From the NCBI RefSeq assembly GCF_000241345.1, contig NZ_BAED01000078.1, positions 1 to 35,698 on the forward strand: DNA of 35,698 nt, in the 5' to 3' direction. Shown here piece after piece: positions 1 to 7,496 of this stretch. Under the pieces are notes generated by a model. It ran no database searches, had not been told where the DNA came from, and was given only the letters and a program-made list of their open reading frames with translations. The DNA comes from Gordonia amarae NBRC 15530 (GTDB lineage: Bacteria; Actinomycetota; Actinomycetes; Mycobacteriales; Mycobacteriaceae). A program made the position numbers and the translations under genes. Every line of letters starts with the position of its first letter. Position 1 is the first letter of the stretch.

Positions 1-104
1 GCGCTCGGCGGCGGCGAGTCGGGGGCGGGAAAGCTGGTGCAGGCGGGCAGCATGAGCGCGGCCAGTGCGATCACGACCGCGGCCACCGGCCGCCGGGGCG
101 TCAT
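1..104 (-). CDS. glnH: GlnH-like lipoprotein, N-terminal fragment
   Basis: Only the first 34 codons are inside the window; the gene runs off the left edge. The translation opens with Met-Thr-Pro-Arg-Arg, then a hydrophobic stretch and a lipobox Leu-Pro-Ala-Cys at residues 19-22, so this is a type II signal peptide whose Cys22 would be lipidated. The ATG (104-102) overlaps the glnX stop (103-101) as ATGA, which implies translational coupling. In mycobacteria the gene after glnX is glnH, a periplasmic-binding-type lipoprotein reported to sense Asp/Glu and signal through GlnX to the kinase PknG. The name rests on this synteny and the lipobox, because no binding-domain sequence is visible here. 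Confidence 0.72.
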   Translation of the reverse strand, partial: MTPRRPVAAVVIALAALMLPACTSFPAPDSPPPS

Positions 105-1540
105 CGGTACTCCCGGATGCGGGGCATCAGCCCGCCGATCACGGCGAGCGCGGCGAAACAGGCGATGACGAACATTCCGGTCCCGGTGTAGCCGATGACC
201 CGCTGCGCGGTGTTGATGTCGGTGCGGAACGATTCGCGGGTGTCGGTGATGCCCTTGACCAGGTCGGCGTCGAGGGCGGCGTACCGCTTCGCCGACGCAC
301 CGGTGCCGATGATCTTCTGCGCCTTCGAGAAGTCGCCGCTCTGGATCGCGGCGCGGGCGTCGTCGTCGGCGGCGGTCCATTGCCGCAACAGATCCCGGGT
401 GGTGCCGAGTTGTTTGGGCGTGACCGCGGCGTCGTCGTCGAGGTTTTCCTGCAGCTTGCCGAGGGTGCGGAAGATCTGCAGCGTCGCCAGCGTGAAGGTC
501 CGGTCCAGGCCCGCCTGGTCGCCGCGCCGCACGAACGACAGCGTTTCGGCCGACCGGGCCTGCTGGGTGAGGATGCGCGCCGATGTCAGGTCGCGCAGCG
601 GGTTGGCGCCGTTGTCCCGGGCGCTGTGGGTGATGGCCACCGACGTCAGGCCCGAGGCGAGCAGCCATACCGACCCGATGAGGATGGCCGCGAGCGCGGT
701 GAGGATGCCGGCGTTGAAGCGTCTGCGCGTGCGCCGCGCGAGATAGCGCGAGGTGGCCAGGAGTGCCACGATGACCACGGCGAGGGCCGCGTACACGCCC
801 CACGGTGGCGTCGACAGGGTTTGCTGCGGGTCGGAGATCGCCGCGGACCGGCGGTCGTAGATGCGTTGTGCGGCAGGGAGAATCTTCTGCTGCATGAGGG
901 TCGACGCCACCCCGAGGTAGGCGGATCCGACCGGATTGCCGAGCCGGTTGTTGGTGCGGGCGGTCTCGACCAGCCCGGTGTAGAGGGGGATGTTCTTGGC
1001 CAGCGTCTCCACGTCCCGGCGGGTTTCGGTGAACTCGGCGGCCGAGGTTTCCTTGGACTTCTCCAGCAGGTTGCCCGACGAGGTGATCAGCGACGTCGCG
1101 GCCGTGGCGATGGCGTCGGAGTACCGGGTGCGCAGCGCCGGGGATTCGAGACCGCCGGACAGGAACGCGCCGTTGGCCGACGCGTCGGCGATGGACAGGG
1201 AACTGTAGAGCACCTGGGCGGATTCGGCGAGGGGTTCGGTGCGGTCGACCATCTGCTGCAGCGTGTTGGTGCGGTCGTCCAGGACGCTCGCCGAGTACCA
1301 GCCGGTGACCAGCAGGGCCAGCGACAGCACGATCATGATCCCGACGAGCTTGCCGGGGGAGGTTTTCGCGTAGTGCCGCAGCGCCGCGACGGGCGATTGG
1401 GTGCGGGTGCGGGTCTCGGAGAGTTCGCGACGTTCGGCGAGGGCCTGCCGCAGCGGCGGCAGCGTCAGTCCGGATCCGGAGCGGCCGGCCCGTCCTGCGC
1501 GGGTGACGGCGCTGCGCACGGGAGATGCGTGGCCGGTCAC
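101..1540 (-). CDS. glnX: GlnX-like membrane sensor protein
   Basis: This 479-aa membrane protein has one transmembrane helix near residues 65-83, an extracytoplasmic helical segment, two close helices around 240-295 separated by a basic Arg-rich turn, a second extracytoplasmic segment, and a last helix near 452-473. That is the architecture of mycobacterial GlnX, which connects GlnH to PknG control of glutamate metabolism. I chose the GTG at 1540 because AGGAGG sits 7 nt upstream; an in-frame ATG at 1576 has no comparable site. The cytoplasmic N-terminus is Arg-rich and no kinase or enzymatic motif is seen. It is followed by the glnH-like gene with an ATGA overlap. Its best functional hint is that conserved context. 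Confidence 0.82.
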   Translation of the reverse strand: MTGHASPVRSAVTRAGRAGRSGSGLTLPPLRQALAERRELSETRTRTQSPVAALRHYAKTSPGKLVGIMIVLSLALLVTGWYSASVLDDRTNTLQQMVDRTEPLAESAQVLYSSLSIADASANGAFLSGGLESPALRTRYSDAIATAATSLITSSGNLLEKSKETSAAEFTETRRDVETLAKNIPLYTGLVETARTNNRLGNPVGSAYLGVASTLMQQKILPAAQRIYDRRSAAISDPQQTLSTPPWGVYAALAVVIVALLATSRYLARRTRRRFNAGILTALAAILIGSVWLLASGLTSVAITHSARDNGANPLRDLTSARILTQQARSAETLSFVRRGDQAGLDRTFTLATLQIFRTLGKLQENLDDDAAVTPKQLGTTRDLLRQWTAADDDARAAIQSGDFSKAQKIIGTGASAKRYAALDADLVKGITDTRESFRTDINTAQRVIGYTGTGMFVIACFAALAVIGGLMPRIREYR

Positions 1541-1709
1541 CGTTTGGCCTCCTACCCGAGCGTGGAACTCATGCATTGCCCAGCGTAGTCGTGCTCAACC
1601 TGGTTTGGAGGCTGGCTCACCGGAACCATGTCACATACGGTGGAAATAGTGACGGCCCCGAGGCAGTCGGGTCCGGCAGGGACTTCTCGCGGGGGACACA
1701 GGAGGCGAC

Positions 1710-2195
1710 GTGCGCGGAGACGGTGACGGCTGGGTACTTGACCCCGACGGTTCGCGGTATTGGGGCAGACACGGTGCGGCCGGGCTGCTGCTGCTTGCGC
1801 CACTGCCCGACGGGGTCACTGGTGTGCTGTTGCAGCACCGGGCCGCGTGGTCGCATCAGGGTGGCACGTGGGCGCTGCCGGGCGGGGCGAGGGACTCGCA
1901 CGAGAGTGCCATCGACACCGCGATCCGGGAGGCCGACGAGGAGGCCGGGATCGGCGGCGAAGACCTGCGCGTGCTGTCGGCATTCGTCACCCACAGCGCC
2001 CCGAGTGGCTGGACCTACACGACGGTGATCGCCGAGGTCGACGAGCCGGTGCGGACCGTCGCCAACGGCGAGTCCACCGAGTTGCGCTGGGTCGACATCG
2101 CCGATGTCGAGCACATGCCCCTGCACCCCGCATTCGAGCAAAGCTGGCCCCGCCTGAAAGGCCACCTCACCACCGCTGTCCGGCAACAGTCGTGA
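1710..2195 (+). CDS. mutT3: Nudix hydrolase, MutT3-like
   Basis: The 161-aa product carries a full Nudix box (G-x5-E-x7-READEEAGI, residues ~66-89), which binds the divalent metal and catalyses nucleoside-diphosphate-X hydrolysis. The GTG start at 1710 is preceded by AGGAGG about 4 nt upstream. The position beside glnX and upstream of the thiamine cluster matches mycobacterial mutT3 (Rv0413), for which hydrolysis of oxidised guanine nucleotides such as 8-oxo-dGTP has been reported. The substrate cannot be read from the sequence. It is transcribed away from glnX and converges on the gene ending at 2259. Confidence 0.82.
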   Translation: MRGDGDGWVLDPDGSRYWGRHGAAGLLLLAPLPDGVTGVLLQHRAAWSHQGGTWALPGGARDSHESAIDTAIREADEEAGIGGEDLRVLSAFVTHSAPSGWTYTTVIAEVDEPVRTVANGESTELRWVDIADVEHMPLHPAFEQSWPRLKGHLTTAVRQQS

Positions 2196-2258
2196 CGATC
2201 CCTCCGAGGTGGTGACCTCCGGTGAGATGGCCGCATGACGCGACCACCTGTTCACTCG

Positions 2259-2630
2259 CTACCGCGGCTCATGCAACCGGTTGGCCCCGGCGACCAGGGC
2301 GTTGACGTTGGCGTCGTCGCCGGTGGTGCCGGTGCCGTAGGCCCAGCGCCGGGTGCCGTTGTGTTCGCACAGCAGGTAGGTGGCGAAGGCGTCGTCGGTC
2401 TTGCGCTGGCGCAGTTCGACGATGGCGACGGGGGCGCCGATGTCGTGCAGGATCGAGGTCATGGCGCCGACGGGGCCGGTGGCGGTGGCGCGCAGCGAGA
2501 ACAGGTCGTCGGCGACGGCGAGGGTGGCCTGGCAGTCGATCATGTCGCGGTCGGCGGGCTTGGTGGAGTAGGCGGCGAGCCGGATGTGGCCGTCGCCGGA
2601 GTACTGGTCGGTGAAGTCTTCCCAGGTCAT
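2259..2630 (-). CDS. Orphan LeuA regulatory-domain-like protein
   Basis: This 123-aa protein looks like the C-terminal allosteric (leucine-binding, dimerisation) domain of 2-isopropylmalate synthase without its TIM-barrel. The pattern ATGPVGAMTSILHDIG resembles the G-x-GNGP-x-DA-x-x-x-AL helix of LeuA, and the later strand-rich part ending in RRWAYGTGTTGDDANVNALV resembles the LeuA segment before its final helix. The start at 2630 is set by GAGGAGG about 8 nt upstream. I infer a domain that could bind leucine or another small ligand, or pair with LeuA; there is no catalytic module. The gene stands alone, with thiE upstream on the same strand after a 279-nt gap holding two hairpins. Confidence 0.68.
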   Translation of the reverse strand: MTWEDFTDQYSGDGHIRLAAYSTKPADRDMIDCQATLAVADDLFSLRATATGPVGAMTSILHDIGAPVAIVELRQRKTDDAFATYLLCEHNGTRRWAYGTGTTGDDANVNALVAGANRLHEPR

Positions 2631-2784
2631 CGTGGATGCCTCCTCACGGATTCCTAAGGGCAGCAGGCGCAGCGGGTGCTGTCCGGGCGTACGTGCCGAG
2701 CATGGCGCCGTGGGATGAACGGTGTGCATTGGTGGTGCTCATTTCGGTCGAAATCTGGGTGACCGACTGGGTGCGCGTGCCGAC

Positions 2785-2823
2785 CCGCAGCGGGGGGTCG
2801 GTCGAGATCAGACCCCGCTGCGG
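2785..2823 (-). promoter_or_regulatory. Strong hairpin upstream of LeuA-like gene
   Basis: CCGCAGCGGGG (2785-2795) plus TC (2798-2799) pairs with GACCCCGCTGCGG (2811-2823): 13 base pairs with a two-base bulge and an 11-nt loop. It lies about 155 nt upstream of the start at 2630. It could be a leader structure, an operator or part of a terminator after thiE; no U-tract follows. Confidence 0.4.
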
Positions 2824-2884
2824 CGGGTTACGAGAAGCGCAGGTGTGTGGAGCACGGGGTCGAGGGTACACCTTCCCGGCGCGT

Positions 2885-2906
2885 GGGTGTGAATGGTTTC
2901 ACACCC
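2885..2906 (-). terminator. Hairpin just after thiE stop
   Basis: GGGTGTGAA (2885-2893) and TTCACACCC (2898-2906) form a perfect 9-bp stem with a 4-nt loop, starting 3 nt beyond the thiE stop codon. There is no U-rich tail, so it would be a tail-less actinobacterial type terminator or an mRNA 3'-end stabiliser. Confidence 0.55.
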
Positions 2907-2909
2907 CGC

Positions 2910-3611
2910 TCAGTGAGCTGCGGTGATGCCCGCTGTCAGGGTCCGGGCGGCGGCCGCGGGGTCACCGGCGGCGGTGATGGCCCGGACGACGACGATGCGC
3001 CTCGCCCCGGCGTCGACCACCTCGGGCAGCCGCTGCGCGTCGATGCCGCCGATCGCGAACCACGCTTTGGCGGGCGCGCTCGCCGCGACCTCGCGCACGA
3101 GCCCGAGGCCGGGTGCGGTGCGGCCGGGTTTGGTGGGGGTGGGCCAGCACGGGCCGACGCAGAAGTAGTCGACGTCGCGGTCGGCGGCCGCGGCCGCGGC
3201 CTGGGCGGCGTCGTGGGTGGACTGCCCGATGATGACGTCCTCGCCGACGATGCCGCGCGCCTGCGCCGGGGTCAGGTCGCCCTGCCCGACGTGCAGGACG
3301 TCGGCGCCCGACAACTTCGCGAGGTCGGCGCGGTCGTTCACCGACAGCAGTGCCCCGCCGGCGTGGGTGATGTCGCGCAGCCGGGCGAGGATCGCGAGCT
3401 CCTCGGCCGCTTCGAGCGCGCCGAACCGCTCCTCCCCGGCCGACCCCTTGTCACGCAGTTGCACGATGTCGACGCCGCCGGTGACGGCCCGGGCGACGAA
3501 CTCGTCGAGGTCGCCGCGTTCACGGCGGGCGTCGGTGCACAGGTAGAGACGGGCGCGGGCGAGCCTGTCGTGCACGCTCCCGGCGGCGCGTGTCGTGGAG
3601 CCGGTGGTCAT
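2910..3611 (-). CDS. thiE: Thiamine-phosphate synthase
   Basis: ThiE joins HMP-pyrophosphate and thiazole phosphate to give thiamine monophosphate in the cytoplasm. The 233-aa sequence shows family motifs of the TIM-barrel: VQLRDKG near residue 40, VNDRADLA, HVGQGDL, a GQSTH loop and a late GGI-D segment followed by the VRAITAA phosphate-binding end. Start ATG 3611 overlaps the stop of the upstream aldo/keto reductase gene as ATGA, so the two are translationally coupled. No TPP riboswitch precedes this transcription unit, unlike the divergent thiO-thiS-thiG unit. Identification is secure. Confidence 0.93.
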   Translation of the reverse strand: MTTGSTTRAAGSVHDRLARARLYLCTDARRERGDLDEFVARAVTGGVDIVQLRDKGSAGEERFGALEAAEELAILARLRDITHAGGALLSVNDRADLAKLSGADVLHVGQGDLTPAQARGIVGEDVIIGQSTHDAAQAAAAAADRDVDYFCVGPCWPTPTKPGRTAPGLGLVREVAASAPAKAWFAIGGIDAQRLPEVVDAGARRIVVVRAITAAGDPAAAARTLTAGITAAH

Positions 3612-4576
3612 GAGGCGTAGGTGGTGTAGCCGTTGCCGGAGCCGGGCGCGACGATGTCGTCGAGTTCGGCCAGGTCCTCGGCACTCGGATCCCATCCCGC
3701 CGCCCGCACATTGGCGTCGATCTGCTCGGGCCGGGTGGCGCCGGAGATCACCGATCCGACGGCCGGCTGGGCGAGCAGCCCGCCGATCGCCACGTCCAGC
3801 AGGGTGATGCCGCGGTCGTCGGCGAAGCGCTGCAGGGCCTCGACGATGTCGAAGTCGGCGCCGTCGTAGCGGAAGGTCTCCTTGGCCAGGCGGGTGCCGG
3901 TTTCGGGGGCTTGGTCGCGCTTGTACTTGCCGGTGAGCAGGCCGTAGGCGAGTGGGAAGTACGGCAGCAGGCTGATGCCGAACGTTTCGAGCGCGGGCAC
4001 GAGTTCGGCCTCGGCGCTGCGGTTGTACAGCGAGTACTCGTTCTGTGCGGTGATGAAATGCGGCGCGCCCAGCGATTCGGCGAGCCAGTCCGCGTTCACC
4101 ACCTCCCACGCGGTCATGTTCGATGATCCGATGTAGCGGACCTTGCCGGCGGTCACCAGGTCACTCAGCGTGTCGAGGGTTTCCTCCAGCGGCGTCACCC
4201 GGTCGGGGGTGTGCAGCTGGTACAGGTCGATGTGGTCGGTGCCGAGCCTGCGCAGGCTGCCCTCGACGGCCCGGGTGATGTACCCGCGGCTGCCGCGTAC
4301 CCCGAAGTCCTCGCCGTACAGGCCGCCGGTGTCCATCCCGAATTTGGTGGCGATCACCACCTGGTCGCGCCGGTCGCCGAGCGCCTTGCCCAGCATCTGT
4401 TCGCTGACCCCGGAGCTGTAGCTGTCGGCGGTGTCGAAGAAGTTGATCCCCGCGTCGACGGCGGCGTCGATCACCTTGGTGGTGGCCTTCTGGTCGATGC
4501 GTTTGCCGAAGGCGTTGCAGCCCACGCCCACAGACGAAACGATGAGTCCGCTGGTACCGAGAGGTTGGTAGCGCAT
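3608..4576 (-). CDS. Aldo/keto reductase coupled to thiE
   Basis: A 322-aa NADPH-dependent aldo/keto reductase of the bacterial voltage-channel-beta/YajO-like type. The catalytic tetrad is visible: Asp and Tyr in DTADSYSSG, Lys in VVIATKFG and His in DLYQLHTPD; the cofactor-binding end includes GATRPEQI. The start at 4576 gives the standard N-terminus MRYQPLGTSGL. It is the first gene of a two-gene unit with thiE, sharing an ATGA junction. Its substrate is unknown. The coupling might reflect a role in thiazole or pyrimidine precursor metabolism, but this is inference; accidental operon membership is possible. Confidence 0.88.
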   Translation of the reverse strand: MRYQPLGTSGLIVSSVGVGCNAFGKRIDQKATTKVIDAAVDAGINFFDTADSYSSGVSEQMLGKALGDRRDQVVIATKFGMDTGGLYGEDFGVRGSRGYITRAVEGSLRRLGTDHIDLYQLHTPDRVTPLEETLDTLSDLVTAGKVRYIGSSNMTAWEVVNADWLAESLGAPHFITAQNEYSLYNRSAEAELVPALETFGISLLPYFPLAYGLLTGKYKRDQAPETGTRLAKETFRYDGADFDIVEALQRFADDRGITLLDVAIGGLLAQPAVGSVISGATRPEQIDANVRAAGWDPSAEDLAELDDIVAPGSGNGYTTYAS

Positions 4577-4668
4577 GGCCCCGACGGTACTCCCCGGGTC
4601 CGCGGTGAGGCCCTTTCCGGTGGCGCCCGCACGGACACCGATCGGGTTCTCTACCCTGGACCGAGGAA

Positions 4669-4762
4669 GACACGGGAGCCCATGGGAACGCTGGGCTGAG
4701 AGTGCGGGCCGCCCCCCGCTGACCGTCAGACCTGATCCGGGTAATGCCGGCGAAGGAAGAAG
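4669..4762 (+). promoter_or_regulatory. TPP riboswitch (THI element)
   Basis: The conserved TPP aptamer segments appear in order: ACGGGAGCC (4672-4680), GGGCTGAGA (4693-4701), a variable G/C-rich P3 stem, and ACCTGATCCGG-GTAATGCCGGCGAAGG (4730-4756). The 3' side runs directly into the AAGGAAGAAGG that serves as the thiO ribosome-binding site, so ligand binding probably controls translation initiation by sequestering it. It reads only towards thiO, not towards the aldo/keto reductase-thiE unit. Confidence 0.93.
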
Positions 4763-4769
4763 GATTGTT

Positions 4770-5819
4770 GTGGCACACGTGCGCGAGGGTCGCGGCCCCA
4801 CGCTGACCGTGGTCGGCGGTGGGGTGATCGGATTGGGCTGCGCGCTGGCCGCCGCCGACGCCGGGTGGCGGGTCACGGTGCTGACCGATCCGGACTCGCC
4901 CCGGGCCGCGGACGTGGCCGGCGGCATGCTCGGCTCACTCGGCGAGGGTCATCCGGGCGAGGATGCGCTGCTGGAGATCACCGCCGACTCGGTGCGCCGC
5001 TGGCCCGAGCTGCTGGCCCGGCTCGGCGATCCGGCGATCGCCGCTGCCGACGATTCGTTGTTCGTCGGGGTGGCCGCCGCGGACGTGGCGTTCCTGTCGC
5101 AGCTCGCCCGGTTCGTGTGGTCCAAGAGCGTCGATGAGTCGGTGCTGCGGCAGGTGACCGGGCGTGAGATCCGGGAGCTGGAACCGGCTCTCGGGTCGCG
5201 TCTGGTCGGCGGCTACCTCGCCTCGGGGGAGGGGGCGGTCGACAACCGGGCACTGCTGGCCGCTCTGGAGACCACTCTGGCGCGCGCCGGTGGCGTGGTG
5301 GTGCCCCGGCGCGTCGACTCGCTCGCCGGGCTGGAAGGTGACCGGATTCTCGTGGCGGCCGGTCTCGGATCATCGAAACTTGTTGCCGGAGTGGATCTGT
5401 ACGCTGCCAAGGGCGAGATACTACGGCTGTCGGCCAATGCGTGGTCGGTGCCGGGGCCGCGGCATGTGGTGCGGGCCCGGGTGGGTGACCGGATGGTGTA
5501 CCTGGTGCCGCGTCGCGGCGGAATCGTGGTCGGCGCAACCCAATACGAACCCATCGACGCCGACGACCGGGCGCCGCGGGTGTCGGGGGTGGCCGACCTG
5601 CTGGCCGATGCGCTCGAGGTGATGCCGGGCCTGCGCACCTACGACCTCGCCGAGGCGGGCGTCGGGATGCGGCCGTGCACCCCCGACGGTCTGCCGATCG
5701 TGCGGGAGCTCGACGATCGGGTGATCGTCGCCGCCGGTCACGGCCGTAACGGTATCGTGCTGGCGCCGTGGACCTCTCATCGTGTTGTCGAGATCCTCGG
5801 GAAAGCCGCGGCGGAGTGA
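4770..5819 (+). CDS. thiO: Glycine oxidase ThiO
   Basis: ThiO is an FAD-dependent glycine oxidase supplying the dehydroglycine used by ThiG for thiazole formation. The 349-aa product has the dinucleotide-binding motif VVGGGVIGLG at residues 14-23 and a C-terminal FAD-contact segment GVGMRPCTPDGLP followed by GHGRNGIVLAPWT, typical of the DAO family. I chose GTG 4770, 6 nt after AAGAAGG; GTG 4779 is an alternative. It is the first gene after the TPP riboswitch and precedes thiS by 19 nt. Confidence 0.92.
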   Translation: MAHVREGRGPTLTVVGGGVIGLGCALAAADAGWRVTVLTDPDSPRAADVAGGMLGSLGEGHPGEDALLEITADSVRRWPELLARLGDPAIAAADDSLFVGVAAADVAFLSQLARFVWSKSVDESVLRQVTGREIRELEPALGSRLVGGYLASGEGAVDNRALLAALETTLARAGGVVVPRRVDSLAGLEGDRILVAAGLGSSKLVAGVDLYAAKGEILRLSANAWSVPGPRHVVRARVGDRMVYLVPRRGGIVVGATQYEPIDADDRAPRVSGVADLLADALEVMPGLRTYDLAEAGVGMRPCTPDGLPIVRELDDRVIVAAGHGRNGIVLAPWTSHRVVEILGKAAAE

Positions 5820-5838
5820 GGGAAACCGGAGTGAACTG

Positions 5839-6036
5839 ATGATGATCGTTGTGAACGGTGACCGGACCGTGCTTCCGGACGAGACCACCGTCGCCGGTGT
5901 GCTCGGTGTGCTCGGCCTTCCGGGGCGAGGCATCGCGGTCGCCGTCGACGGTGCGGTGGTGTCGCGGCGTGACTGGCACAGTCCGCTTCTCGACGGTGCC
6001 GAGGTGGAGATCCTGACGGCGGTGCAGGGTGGCTGA
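5839..6036 (+). CDS. thiS: Sulfur carrier protein ThiS
   Basis: A 65-aa ubiquitin-like sulfur carrier with the essential C-terminal Gly-Gly (…TAVQGG), which is adenylated and converted to a thiocarboxylate to donate sulfur for the thiazole ring. The length is normal for ThiS. Two in-frame ATG codons (5839, 5842) are adjacent; GGAG at 5828-5831 fits either. Its end overlaps the thiG start by 8 nt, so ThiS and ThiG, which act together, are translated together. Confidence 0.94.
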   Translation: MMIVVNGDRTVLPDETTVAGVLGVLGLPGRGIAVAVDGAVVSRRDWHSPLLDGAEVEILTAVQGG

Positions 6037-6817
6037 GACGACAACGGCCGACGCCGCCGACGTGCTGCGGATCGCGGGCCGCGAATTCGGGTCGCGGCTC
6101 ATCATGGGCACCGGCGGCGCCGCCAATCATGCTGTGCTGGAAGAGGCTTTACTCGCCTCCCGCACCGAGCTCACCACCGTCGCGTTGCGCCGCATCAGTC
6201 CCGGATCGGGTACCGGCATGGTGGAGCTGCTCAGCCGCCTCGGCATCGCGATCCTGCCCAACACCGCGGGTTGTCACAGCCGGGCCGAGGCGGTGCTCAC
6301 CGCGCAGCTCGCCCGGGAGGCGCTGGAGACCGACCTGGTCAAACTCGAGGTGATCGCCGACGACAAGACGTTGCTGCCCGATCCGGTCGAATTGCTCGAC
6401 GCCGCACAGGTTCTCGTCGCCGACGGCTTCTCGGTGCTGGCCTACACCAACGACGACCCGATCCTCGCCCGCAGGTTGGAGGACGCCGGGGTGGCCGCGG
6501 TGATGCCGCTCGGCTCACCGATCGGCACGGGCCTGGGCATCATCAACCCGCACAACATCGAGATGATCGCGTCGGCTGCCGGAGTCCCGGTGGTGCTCGA
6601 CGCCGGTGTCGGCACCGCCTCCGATGCCGCCCTGGCGATGGAGTTGGGTTGCGACGCCGTCCTTCTCGCGTCTGCGGTGACCCGTGCCGACGATCCGGTG
6701 GCGATGGCCACGGCGATGCGGCACGCGGTGATCGCCGGCCGGCACGCCCGTCGCGCGGGCCGCATCCCGAAACGCTTCTGGGCCAACGCCTCCTCCCCGG
6801 ACAGAGACCGGACCTGA
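6029..6817 (+). CDS. thiG: Thiazole synthase ThiG
   Basis: ThiG condenses 1-deoxy-D-xylulose 5-phosphate, dehydroglycine and ThiS-thiocarboxylate into thiazole phosphate. The 262-aa TIM-barrel sequence carries the Schiff-base Lys105 in DLVKLEVIADDKTLLPD, the MPLGSPIGTGLGI phosphate-binding stretch, and VPVVLDAGVGTASDAALAMELG. The GTG start at 6029 lies within the end of thiS. It is the last gene of thiO-thiS-thiG and ends only 7 nt from the converging gene at 6825. Confidence 0.95.
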   Translation: MAETTTADAADVLRIAGREFGSRLIMGTGGAANHAVLEEALLASRTELTTVALRRISPGSGTGMVELLSRLGIAILPNTAGCHSRAEAVLTAQLAREALETDLVKLEVIADDKTLLPDPVELLDAAQVLVADGFSVLAYTNDDPILARRLEDAGVAAVMPLGSPIGTGLGIINPHNIEMIASAAGVPVVLDAGVGTASDAALAMELGCDAVLLASAVTRADDPVAMATAMRHAVIAGRHARRAGRIPKRFWANASSPDRDRT

Positions 6818-6824
6818 GTGTCGA

Positions 6825-7391
6825 TCAGCTCTGTCCGGTGAGGCTCCGCAGCGTGAATGAGATCTCGAAAGGTTCGGTCGCCGAGAACAGTTCGTCGCCG
6901 AGTGCCCGTCCGGACTCGACATAGACGTCGCCGTCGAGGGTGAACGCGAGAACCGACGGCTCGTCGGGGTCGAAGACCCAATAGTGCCGGCAACCGGCGC
7001 GTTGCAACCGTTCACGTTTGAGCATCAGATCGAAACGCCGCGTGGACGGCGACAGCACCTCGACGGCGAGCAGCGGCGCGAGGGGTAGATCCCGGTCGGT
7101 GAAGTCGGCGCGCGGTGCCACGAGCAGGTCCGGCTGAATGACGGTGTCCTGGGCCAGAACGACGTCGAACGGGGCGGTCAGCACGGTGAGATCGTCGGGG
7201 ATGACGCCGAATATCGTGACCGCGAGGCGAAGCAGCAGGTCCTGGTGCCAGAACGACGGCGCCGGACTCACGATGAGCAGCCCGTCGACGAGTTCGTACC
7301 GGTGCCCGTCATCGGGCATCGTGTGGAGGTCGTCGCGGGTCAAGGCTCGTCCGCGGGGGAGGCCGGTCACCTCGCTGGTCATGCGTGTCAT
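6825..7391 (-). CDS. Uma2 family (DUF820) restriction-fold protein
   Basis: A 188-aa Uma2/DUF820 protein with a PD-(D/E)xK nuclease-like fold. Candidate active-site residues are Glu in YELVDG, Asp in IQPDLLV, Glu in LAVEVLSPS and Lys/Arg in LMLKRERLQRAG. The start at 7391 has AGGGG about 7 nt upstream. The biological role of these proteins is unknown; they are abundant in cyanobacteria and actinobacteria and some resemble transposon-derived endonucleases, but no mobile element is present here. It converges on thiG with almost no intergenic space. Confidence 0.82.
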   Translation of the reverse strand: MTRMTSEVTGLPRGRALTRDDLHTMPDDGHRYELVDGLLIVSPAPSFWHQDLLLRLAVTIFGVIPDDLTVLTAPFDVVLAQDTVIQPDLLVAPRADFTDRDLPLAPLLAVEVLSPSTRRFDLMLKRERLQRAGCRHYWVFDPDEPSVLAFTLDGDVYVESGRALGDELFSATEPFEISFTLRSLTGQS

Positions 7392-7496
7392 CGTAAACCC
7401 CTTGGTCGGCGTGTCCACGTAGTAAACGCGGACGGCACGGATCGCGCCAGGGGCCTCCGAGACCCTGTGGACAACTCGGTGGTTACTTCGTGGTGG

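Noticed and set aside
2636..2926. Small frames on either strand in the thiE/LeuA-like gap
   Set aside because: No ribosome site, no conserved pattern, and they run through the two hairpins.
4575..4769. An earlier ATG start for thiO at 4575
   Set aside because: This would read through the TPP aptamer; GTG 4770 follows the riboswitch and the AAGAAGG ribosome site.
6825..7391. Uma2-like gene as part of a transposon
   Set aside because: No transposase, terminal inverted repeats or target duplication are visible around it.
7462..7470. DnaA box (TTGTCCACA on the minus strand)
   Set aside because: A single site with no cluster, AT-rich unwinding region or dnaA/dnaN genes, so it is not an origin.
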